From Candidatus Parepulonipiscium sp. PG-Nuni2H_MBin01 (GTDB taxonomy: Bacteria; Bacillota; Clostridia; Lachnospirales; Cellulosilyticaceae): DNA of 41,233 nt. The first letter of the stretch is position 1. Every line of letters starts with the position of its first letter. The notes beneath the pieces are model-generated. The model was given only the letters and a program-made list of their open reading frames with translations, was not told where the DNA came from and did no database searches. The translations under genes were made by a program, and so were the position numbers. The DNA lies in the NCBI GenBank assembly GCA_001994995.1, contig MDJM01000041.1:1-41233 (forward strand). The letters are read 5' to 3'. Below, piece after piece: positions 35,720 through 41,233 of this stretch.

Positions 35720-35745
35720 GGTACTCGCTTAGAGTACTCTTTTTT
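35719..35745 (+). terminator. intrinsic terminator of the tandem cyclase operon
   Basis: GGGTACTC and GAGTACTC, 8 bp with one wobble and a 5-nt loop, followed by six T; its first base is the last base of the stop codon. Confidence 0.85.
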
Positions 35746-35763
35746 AATATAAAAATTTAACAT

Positions 35764-35785
35764 AAAAAAAAGAGGCATTTGCCCC
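35764..35785 (-). terminator. intrinsic terminator of the 35787-37697 gene
   Basis: GGGGC-AAAT-GCCTC (one G-U) followed on minus by eight T (35764-35771). It begins immediately after the stop codon. Confidence 0.75.
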
Positions 35786-35786
35786 C

Positions 35787-37697
35787 CTAAATCAGCTCCT
35801 TAAACTTCTCAAAAGGAACTGGTCTAGAGAAAAAATACCCCTGAAATAAATCACATCCAGCACGCAAACAAAAATCCCTTTGTTCTTCTTCCTCAATACC
35901 TTCAATCAACACACTTCTATCAACAGCCTTAACCGCGCACACCAAATGCTTAAAAAACTGCTCATTCTCCTGCGTACCAAACACCGATAACAACAAACTT
36001 CTATCAATTTTAATAATATTAAGTGGCAAATCTAGCAACACACTTAAATTAGAATAATCCACCCCAAAATCATCAAGCTCAAAAACAAAACCTTTATGTT
36101 GCATAATGCCCATCAAATTTTTAATATAATCCGAATCATCAATAAGAGTCCGCTCAGTAATCTCAATCTTAATCATACTAGGCTCAATCTCATACCTATT
36201 TAAAATCTCCATAACTCTATCAATCATATTAGGATTAAAAAACTGTAGATACGGAAAATTAATAGAAATAGAAGCAAAATTATCATTACCAATGCAATTA
36301 TCTATAATTTCACGTAAATCCCGACAAACAATATCCAACACCTTATAAGTAAGCCTAACCACCAAACCAGTTTGCTCTGCAATATCAATAAAATCACCGG
36401 GATAAATAAGCTTACCGTCATCCCCTTGCATACGTACTAAAGCTTCCGCCTGCACATAACAACCAAGCTCCTCCGAAAAAATAGGCTGATAATGCACAAT
36501 AAACTCATCATGTTCTAAAGCCCTCTTAAGCTTATCAATCATATTATACTTATGTAATCTATTTTCTACAATGGAAATATCATATAAATACTGCTTTCCA
36601 TGTAAATCTTCCTTAAGCGTTTTAATAGAAAAATCAATAGCCGAAATTAAATCTTGATAAGTAAAACCAAACTCTGGATAATCCACACGAGCATAAACAA
36701 CATCAATAAAAATTTCTTTAGAATACAATAAGATTGATTGCTTGAACTTATCTACAACAATCGTAACATCCGCCTCTTCAGTCAGCAAAATAGCAAACTC
36801 ATCACCACCATACCGAAACACATTACGGAAATTAAAACTATCCATTAAAATATGCCCCACCTGCTTAAGTACATTATCCCCAATGTCAACACCGTATCTT
36901 TCATTAACCATATTAAAATTCCTAAGGCTAAAAACGTATAAAGAAAAATTCTTTTTCTTCTTAATAGATTCATTTACTTTATGCATCAAACACGTACGAT
37001 TTAACAGACCTGTTAGATTGTCTGAAGACTTACTAATATTTTGAACATGAAAATGAATAATCAAAATTGCCATAGTATTAGCTATGCCAGTTACAATTAA
37101 AGAAGGAACTAATATTTGTACACAAATAAAAATAATAGTACACCCTAAAGTAGCAATAAGTACTGGTGCAATATCTTTAGTATGAGAATATAAATTGCTT
37201 AATAATAAAACAAACATAATAATCAAATAGATGCCAATTATAACTGCTGGAGCGTAATAAAATGGACCTCTTATGTAACCTTCTTCTAAAGTAATAGTAA
37301 ATAGCCAGTCTTTAGGAGTAGCTATTAACACAAATAGAACGTAACCTATATATGGTATAAAAATAGGAAATAATGGTTTTACTATAGGTTTATCCTGTTT
37401 CTTAAATGTAGTTATTTGTACTGAATATACAATAAAAAATACTACTACACATGGAACTAATAAAAACCGTATCATTGTAACCGTATAGCTTAACCACAAC
37501 GACCCTGATGTTATACTTCCATTTGTCATCTCTGCTGAAATCAATGTAAATAATACTGATAAAAATGCTATGACATATAGAGTCCTAATTACCTTATAAT
37601 TTAATGTTTTAACGTCATAATCTTTAAAAAAACTTATCAGCACGGCAATGAGTATAATAAAAGATGCGTATTCTACTGACAAATTATAGTCAAACAT
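35787..37697 (-). CDS. Multi-TM GGDEF-EAL protein, probable c-di-GMP phosphodiesterase, atypical motifs
   Basis: A 636-residue protein unlike the Cache family: seven or eight TM helices fill the first 225 residues, then GGDEF (about 230-385) and EAL (about 395-636). The signature YGGDEF (297-301) looks perfect, but the metal-binding Asp of the DxDxFKxxND block is Ser (FSLRNFNMVNE), so cyclase activity is doubtful. EAL (418-420), SINFP, IEITER, the DD pair, KIDR, EGIE and QGYFF are kept; loop 6, however, reads DDFGVDYSN instead of DDFGTGYSS, which could weaken dimer-linked activation. The best guess is a phosphodiesterase with a GTP-sensing or inert GGDEF. The ribosome site is a run of five G. 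It converges on the tandem cyclase operon with back-to-back terminators, and has no leader hairpin of the shared family. Confidence 0.9.
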   Translation of the reverse strand: MFDYNLSVEYASFIILIAVLISFFKDYDVKTLNYKVIRTLYVIAFLSVLFTLISAEMTNGSITSGSLWLSYTVTMIRFLLVPCVVVFFIVYSVQITTFKKQDKPIVKPLFPIFIPYIGYVLFVLIATPKDWLFTITLEEGYIRGPFYYAPAVIIGIYLIIMFVLLLSNLYSHTKDIAPVLIATLGCTIIFICVQILVPSLIVTGIANTMAILIIHFHVQNISKSSDNLTGLLNRTCLMHKVNESIKKKKNFSLYVFSLRNFNMVNERYGVDIGDNVLKQVGHILMDSFNFRNVFRYGGDEFAILLTEEADVTIVVDKFKQSILLYSKEIFIDVVYARVDYPEFGFTYQDLISAIDFSIKTLKEDLHGKQYLYDISIVENRLHKYNMIDKLKRALEHDEFIVHYQPIFSEELGCYVQAEALVRMQGDDGKLIYPGDFIDIAEQTGLVVRLTYKVLDIVCRDLREIIDNCIGNDNFASISINFPYLQFFNPNMIDRVMEILNRYEIEPSMIKIEITERTLIDDSDYIKNLMGIMQHKGFVFELDDFGVDYSNLSVLLDLPLNIIKIDRSLLLSVFGTQENEQFFKHLVCAVKAVDRSVLIEGIEEEEQRDFCLRAGCDLFQGYFFSRPVPFEKFKELI

Positions 37698-37809
37698 TTA
37701 CTATCTACCCCCTTTGTATCTTTATACTTTAGAGTAACATTTTTCCCGTGAATATTCAATATATAATTTGAAAAAAGGATGGCCTTTTTTAGATAATTAC
37801 TAGCTTTGC

Positions 37810-37837
37810 AAAAAAAAGGAGTAGACAATTCCACCCC
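37810..37837 (-). terminator. intrinsic terminator of the PepSY lipoprotein gene
   Basis: Eight-base-pair arms (37818-37825 and 37830-37837, two G-U) with an ATTG loop, followed on minus by eight T. Confidence 0.85.
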
Positions 37838-37849
37838 TTAACTAAAAAA

Positions 37850-38170
37850 TTAAAATCTATCTTTACCATCAACTTCAAAGTTATATACAGTACCAGTTAG
37901 AGCATCAATATCAACCTCATACTCCTTCTTACCCTCTTTCCACTCCACTTCATAAATCGCCCTGTTGCCATTAAAATCAAAATCCATTTCTAAATCATAT
38001 ATATCACTACTGTTACTACCAGCATACTGTAAAGCAATCTCCTTAGCCTGTTCTCTAGTGAGATAATTTGGCTGAGGAATAGGAGCTGGTACACTAGTAT
38101 TTGCTGCCCTAGGAGCACTGCATCCTATTAATAACATTCCAAGCGCTATAGGTAATAAAAATTTTTTCAT
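37850..38170 (-). CDS. PepSY-domain lipoprotein
   Basis: A 106-residue exported lipoprotein. The signal peptide ends in a lipobox (LLIGC, lipid Cys17), followed by an Ala/Pro-rich linker and one PepSY domain (about 37-103): YLTREQAKEIALQYAG, then IYEVEWKEGKKEYEVDIDALTGTVYNFE, given here in two parts (IYEVEWKEGKKE and YEVDIDALTGTVYNFE). PepSY modules occur in protease propeptides and envelope proteins and are thought to restrain peptidases; this small stand-alone form is common in Firmicutes and its target is unknown. AAGGAG lies 8 to 9 nt before the ATG. It is monocistronic with its own terminator. Confidence 0.88.
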   Translation of the reverse strand: MKKFLLPIALGMLLIGCSAPRAANTSVPAPIPQPNYLTREQAKEIALQYAGSNSSDIYDLEMDFDFNGNRAIYEVEWKEGKKEYEVDIDALTGTVYNFEVDGKDRF

Positions 38171-38286
38171 AATCTACTCTCCTTTATTCTAATAATCTTA
38201 TTTCTAATTAGGCTCTCCTAAGTGCAAAGTAGTTATACTAAAATATAATGATAAACAACATTTTACTACATTAACAGAACATGGGC

Positions 38287-38317
38287 AAAAAAAATGAATT
38301 GTCAAATTAGACAATCC
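38287..38317 (-). terminator. intrinsic terminator of the small-protein operon
   Basis: GGATTGTC and GACAATTC on minus (38310-38317 and 38296-38303), 8 bp with one G-U, followed one base later by eight T. Confidence 0.8.
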
Positions 38318-38327
38318 ATAGTTAAAA

Positions 38328-38495
38328 TTAATTACATTCAATAGTTTTAATCTGCAAATAGTTATACAGACCATCATACTTAGTATGAAATTGTTCCAAG
38401 GCATCCGCATCACAAAGCGCTTTAAAATCAGAAAAACATAAGTTCCACCCTTGGCCATCTTGCGAAAATCTATAGCTAATAGTATATGTGTTCAT
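38328..38495 (-). CDS. Small protein of unknown function (55 residues)
   Basis: The start is set at 38495, where GAGGG lies 6 nt upstream; the longer reading from 38525 would overlap the preceding gene and has no ribosome site. The protein begins MNTYTISYRFSQDG, an alternating pattern likely to form beta strands, followed by a mixed helical region with two Cys. There is no TM segment or signal peptide. The gene starts 11 nt after the esterase stop and ends in a terminator, so it is the last gene of the operon beginning at 40486. I do not recognise a family. Confidence 0.65.
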   Translation of the reverse strand: MNTYTISYRFSQDGQGWNLCFSDFKALCDADALEQFHTKYDGLYNYLQIKTIECN

Positions 38496-38506
38496 AAAAA
38501 ACCCTC

Positions 38507-39304
38507 CTATAGAGATTGTAACCACTTTATAAACATATCAAACCAAACTTGGCACCTTACATTTACATATTCCAAATCAGCAGGTTTAGCTGTCTGCTCA
38601 TTTGCTAAAGACAATCCATGTTTTCCTTTCGGGAAAATATGAAGTTCTAAAGATACCTTATGCTTCTTCATCTCAATTGCTAACATCAAGCTATTTTCCA
38701 CTGCAACTACATTATCATCATCAGTATGCCACATAAAAGTTTTAGGCATATGAGAAGTTACATTTTTATCTGCTGAAACTAACTGCTTATGTTGTTCATT
38801 ATGATTAGTAAAAGCTTCAAACTCCTTCACTTTTGCAAAAAAGTCAGCAGAAACTACAGGATAGCCAAGCATCAAACCATTAGGCATATACATCTTTTTA
38901 TCTAACCCAGTTTGCTGCTCTAAAAAATCCGTATGCCATAAAGTGCCAATAAGTGCAGCCAAATGCCCACCAGCTGAAAATCCTGCAACAACAATATTAT
39001 CAACATCCACAAACCATTCATCACAACGCTCACGCACCATAGCAATTGACTTAGCAAGCTCCACTAATGCAGTTGGAAACGTAGCAGGAAAGCAACTATA
39101 CCTAAGCACAATAGCATTAAAACCTTCAGCAACAAGCTTAAGCGCAACAGGCTCAGCCTCCCTATCAGACGTATACATATAACTACCACCAGGGCATATT
39201 AATACAGTCTTACGCTTGCGATTAATATCAACCGCCTCAAAATTAGAAGGAATATACACCTCTAATCGTGCAGATTCGCTTATCTTAACTTCCGTATACA
39301 ACAT
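38507..39304 (-). CDS. Alpha/beta-hydrolase, acetyl-esterase-like
   Basis: A 265-residue cytoplasmic hydrolase without a signal peptide. The start at 39304 follows GGAGG by 7 nt; an ATG at 39325 overlaps that site. Features: oxyanion-hole segment ICPGGSY (36-42), nucleophile elbow GFSAGGH (Ser110), acid near HTDDDNVV (Asp196 or Asp197), and His229 in KGKHG. The pattern HTxxDxxV-x-ENSL and the overall length match the acetyl-xylan-esterase/BD-FAE type of the esterase-lipase family, which removes acetyl or other short acyl groups. The substrate is unknown, and no glycoside hydrolase lies nearby. It is the middle gene of a three-gene operon, 27 nt after the unknown gene at 39332-40486 and 11 nt before the small gene at 38328. 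Confidence 0.88.
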   Translation of the reverse strand: MLYTEVKISESARLEVYIPSNFEAVDINRKRKTVLICPGGSYMYTSDREAEPVALKLVAEGFNAIVLRYSCFPATFPTALVELAKSIAMVRERCDEWFVDVDNIVVAGFSAGGHLAALIGTLWHTDFLEQQTGLDKKMYMPNGLMLGYPVVSADFFAKVKEFEAFTNHNEQHKQLVSADKNVTSHMPKTFMWHTDDDNVVAVENSLMLAIEMKKHKVSLELHIFPKGKHGLSLANEQTAKPADLEYVNVRCQVWFDMFIKWLQSL

Positions 39305-39331
39305 AAAGTATCCTCCATTATACAAAAAAAA

Positions 39332-40486
39332 TTATTCACCCACTATACTTGTGGCTGGTAAAACTGACAACTGCTCATCATACAAATATGAAGTAGGAAT
39401 AGTCTGCGGTTGCAGCTTAGCATTTATAGAAATATAAGCTGTATAAACATCAACCAAATCTTCAACTTGTAAATCATTAACATCATAAAAACTACCTAGT
39501 AATATACTCATCTCAGCTAAAATCGCATTAATAGAGTCTAACGCTACGCTACTGTCAATATTATGGACTTCCATATAATTAATAATATCTTGCTGTAAAC
39601 TAAGAGCATGTTTTTGCGTAATAATTCTATCTGGCAAATAGGCCAATAACCTATCTTCTAGTATGCTAGTAATACATACCCCAAAATAATCAGCTAACTT
39701 TACAATATTCCCGCCTTTATCAAGGTCATTTTTAATAATATACCTATAAATTTCAATATTAAATGGGTCCAAATTTAGCGCAGCAATAATTAATGAATTA
39801 TTTTTAACCTTACCAAAGTGCTCCACTAATGCACGAGCTTTATTTCTATCTAAGGGGGTAACACAACAAAACTGAAATAACTTTTTAGATTTAAAAACAT
39901 TAATAACCGCAGTCATTAACATAAAAACATTATGATAAATACCTTCTTTAAACGTATCTAACGCCCACTGCTGCTCATATACAACAGAAGCCTTAGCCAT
40001 ATCAAAAAATGGACCAGAAGCACAATGCGCCAACTGAAGAGCTAAATTAAACGCATCAGAAGACAACGTATCTTCAAGACCATACGCAACCCCCTTCATT
40101 CTAAGACAATTATCGCGCCGCTGCATATTATAAATGGTTAATTCCTCAGGCGTACATACCAAATCCATATACTTATCATTTACCTTATAAAAATAATCCC
40201 ACCAATTACAAAGTCTTAAATAATACTTAGATAAAAAAGAAGATTTACTAATATCAGAAACATCTTTTGAGATTAATAAATATACTGCCTTATTAATAAC
40301 AGTATCAATAATAGAAAATCCATGATTTAAAACAGTAGACATATTGTGATTATAATACACCAACTCAAAATCATCAGCAGCCTTATTAGCTAACCTGCTA
40401 AAAATTTTATATAAATATACATAATTAGCTCTATCTGGGGTAATATCTAATTCAGTGCCTACTATCGCTAGCTTACTCCCTTTCAT
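39332..40486 (-). CDS. Protein of unknown function, 384 residues
   Basis: The start at 40486 is preferred because AGGAGG lies 7 nt upstream; the longer form from 40513 would start before that site. The protein is mostly helical, without a signal peptide or clear TM helix, and has scattered Cys and Trp residues (LRLCNWWDYF near 100). One segment, ALNLDPFNIEIYRYIIKN followed by KLADYFGV (about 240-275), resembles stretches I have seen in uncharacterised clostridial proteins, but I can name no family. Promoter TTGAAA-N18-TATATT lies upstream. It is first in an operon with the esterase and the small protein. Confidence 0.75.
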   Translation of the reverse strand: MKGSKLAIVGTELDITPDRANYVYLYKIFSRLANKAADDFELVYYNHNMSTVLNHGFSIIDTVINKAVYLLISKDVSDISKSSFLSKYYLRLCNWWDYFYKVNDKYMDLVCTPEELTIYNMQRRDNCLRMKGVAYGLEDTLSSDAFNLALQLAHCASGPFFDMAKASVVYEQQWALDTFKEGIYHNVFMLMTAVINVFKSKKLFQFCCVTPLDRNKARALVEHFGKVKNNSLIIAALNLDPFNIEIYRYIIKNDLDKGGNIVKLADYFGVCITSILEDRLLAYLPDRIITQKHALSLQQDIINYMEVHNIDSSVALDSINAILAEMSILLGSFYDVNDLQVEDLVDVYTAYISINAKLQPQTIPTSYLYDEQLSVLPATSIVGE

Positions 40487-40526
40487 GTCATTGCCTCCTA
40501 GTAGGTGTTGCATATTCTTTAGTTCT

Positions 40527-40556
40527 AATATACTACTAGATACACATAGGTTTCAA
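40527..40556 (-). promoter_or_regulatory. sigma-A-type promoter of the unknown-esterase operon
   Basis: On minus, TTGAAA (40551-40556), an 18-nt spacer and TATATT (40527-40532), 40 nt before the ATG at 40486. Confidence 0.55.
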
Positions 40557-40596
40557 GCCTATAATTAAAAATTGTTATAAGTAATAAATCAAGATA

Positions 40597-40627
40597 CAAA
40601 AAAGCCTCCATAAAAAAATATGGAGGC
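40597..40627 (-). terminator. intrinsic terminator of the tRNA gene
   Basis: GCCTCCAT and ATGGAGGC arms (40604-40627) with a T-rich loop, followed on minus by a T-run (40597-40603), nine bases past the tRNA 3' end. Confidence 0.88.
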
Positions 40628-40635
40628 AAAACAAA

Positions 40636-40708
40636 TGCACCTGAGAGGACTCGAACCTCCGACGCACGGTTTAGGAAACCGACGCTCTATCCACTGAGCT
40701 ACAGACGC
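40636..40708 (-). tRNA. tRNA-Arg (anticodon CCT)
   Basis: A 73-nt cloverleaf on minus. Acceptor arms GCGTCTG and CAGGTGC pair fully with two G-U; D-arm GCTC/GAGC; anticodon loop TTCCTAA with CCT at 34-36, decoding AGG; T-loop TTCGAGT. The discriminator is A. CCA is not encoded and must be added enzymatically. The outermost anticodon-stem pair (27-43) is a T-T mismatch. Confidence 0.95.
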
Positions 40709-40725
40709 AAAACTATTACTAAAAT

Positions 40726-40755
40726 ATATTAACGTAGAAACACAGAAAAAGTCAA
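40726..40755 (-). promoter_or_regulatory. tRNA-Arg promoter
   Basis: On minus, TTGACT (40750-40755), an 18-nt spacer and TAATAT (40726-40731), 17 nt before the mature tRNA. Confidence 0.6.
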
Positions 40756-41057
40756 GCCTGCATACAAAAAAATAAAAAATAAATTCAAAAAAGGTTTCTA
40801 TAATTTGCATTAATATTTACATTAATAAGGAAACAACTCATTTTAGATAAAAAAAATAACTCATTGTGAAATCCAAACCACTAAAATAAAAAAATAGACA
40901 TAGAGATGAATGATAAAAATTTAGAAAATAGAAGATACAAATAAAAAAAATAGGAGGTAATAAGGAAAGTATAAAAGAAAAAAAGGCAAAATTAATAAAG
41001 AGAAAGTCAGTATTTCCAAGGATTTGAAAAAAAGTTAAAAAAAGTTTGAAAAAAACG

Positions 41058-41086
41058 TTGACAGAATCAAAAAGATAGTGCATAAT
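41058..41086 (+). promoter_or_regulatory. strong rightward promoter, possibly of an rRNA operon
   Basis: A perfect TTGACA (41058-41063), a 17-nt spacer and CATAAT (41081-41086), preceded by A-tracts resembling an UP element. No coding start with a ribosome site follows in the remaining 145 nt, which fits a stable-RNA leader whose gene lies beyond the window. Confidence 0.65.
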
Positions 41087-41233
41087 AATACAAGTCAGCA
41101 GGGAAAAACGCAGACAAACAAAATAAGTACCGAAATAAGTAATGAACATTGAAAATAAAATAGTATCAAGAATTAAGACCAGTCGATTCAACTACCATAA
41201 GGTAGAAAAAATGAGTATTAATTGTCAGTAGAC

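Larger units (their letters stand above)
40709..41233. other. 525-nt A-rich non-coding stretch at the right end
   Basis: It holds the tRNA promoter (40726-40755), then about 300 very A-rich bases without a credible gene, then a strong rightward promoter (41058-41086) and about 145 bases of predicted leader running out of the window. Confidence 0.6.

Noticed and set aside
40487..40513. Longer N-termini for the unknown gene, and likewise for the esterase (39325) and small protein (38525)
   Set aside because: In each case the ribosome site lies between the upstream start and the chosen ATG.
40838..41191. 117-residue Phe/Leu-rich minus-strand reading frame
   Set aside because: It arises from A-rich DNA read in reverse, has no good ribosome site, and overlaps a strong promoter on the other strand.
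1..41233. Insertion sequences, phage genes, CRISPR arrays
   Set aside because: No transposase, integrase or cas-like protein and no spaced direct repeats were seen; the only tandem repeat is inside the surface protein gene. The tRNA-Arg shows no adjacent integrase or duplicated 3' end.

Overview
The window reads as a low-GC Firmicute, most likely a Clostridia/Lachnospirales-type anaerobe. Grounds: AT-rich DNA, strong AGGAGG-type ribosome sites, Gram-positive promoters and intrinsic terminators, a surface protein with three SLH domains, and a short tRNA-Arg without encoded CCA. The genus cannot be fixed from the sequence. No insertion sequence, phage gene or CRISPR array was seen.

The striking content is a cyclic-di-GMP signalling island. 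Thirteen of about 24 protein genes carry GGDEF and/or EAL domains. Seven are paralogues with one layout: TM, extracytoplasmic Cache-type sensor, TM, GGDEF, EAL. They lie at 80-2389, 2437-4755, 4811-7111, 7281-9584, 15625-17895 and 17908-20247 on the minus strand, and at 26459-28744 on the plus strand. All seven have a complete set of EAL catalytic residues but a non-canonical GGDEF motif (SGNEF, SGDEF, FGDEF or NGDEF), so they look mainly like phosphodiesterases. Five more are a second paralogous family, seven-TM sensor plus PAS-like region plus canonical GGDEF, and look like dedicated cyclases: 9781-11370, 11598-13175, 30849-32429, 32558-34123 and 34145-35719. The thirteenth (35787-37697) is an unrelated membrane GGDEF-EAL protein. 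A dCache chemoreceptor (13408-15384) sits in the middle.

Layout. 1-9584: four tandem Cache-GGDEF-EAL genes on minus. 9781-15384: two cyclases facing each other, then the chemoreceptor. 15625-20247: a two-gene Cache-GGDEF-EAL operon, divergent from a large S-layer-type surface protein (20716-24225) with about 28 acidic 14-residue repeats. 24555-26287: a degenerate Hsp70-like protein and a membrane-anchored coiled-coil protein in one operon. 26459-30664: another Cache-GGDEF-EAL gene, an unknown gene and a YeiH-type transporter. 30849-35719: three tandem cyclases. 35787-41233: the atypical GGDEF-EAL gene, a PepSY lipoprotein, an operon of unknown protein, esterase and small protein, tRNA-Arg(CCT), and an rRNA-like strong promoter pointing out of the window.

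Five minus-strand GGDEF genes from both families share a leader hairpin with the core GCTGTTAACTT placed 21-27 nt before the start codon. This points to common post-transcriptional or operator control. The working picture is many parallel external sensors feeding opposed synthesis and breakdown of c-di-GMP, with surface-layer and chemotaxis outputs encoded nearby. That functional link is inference.
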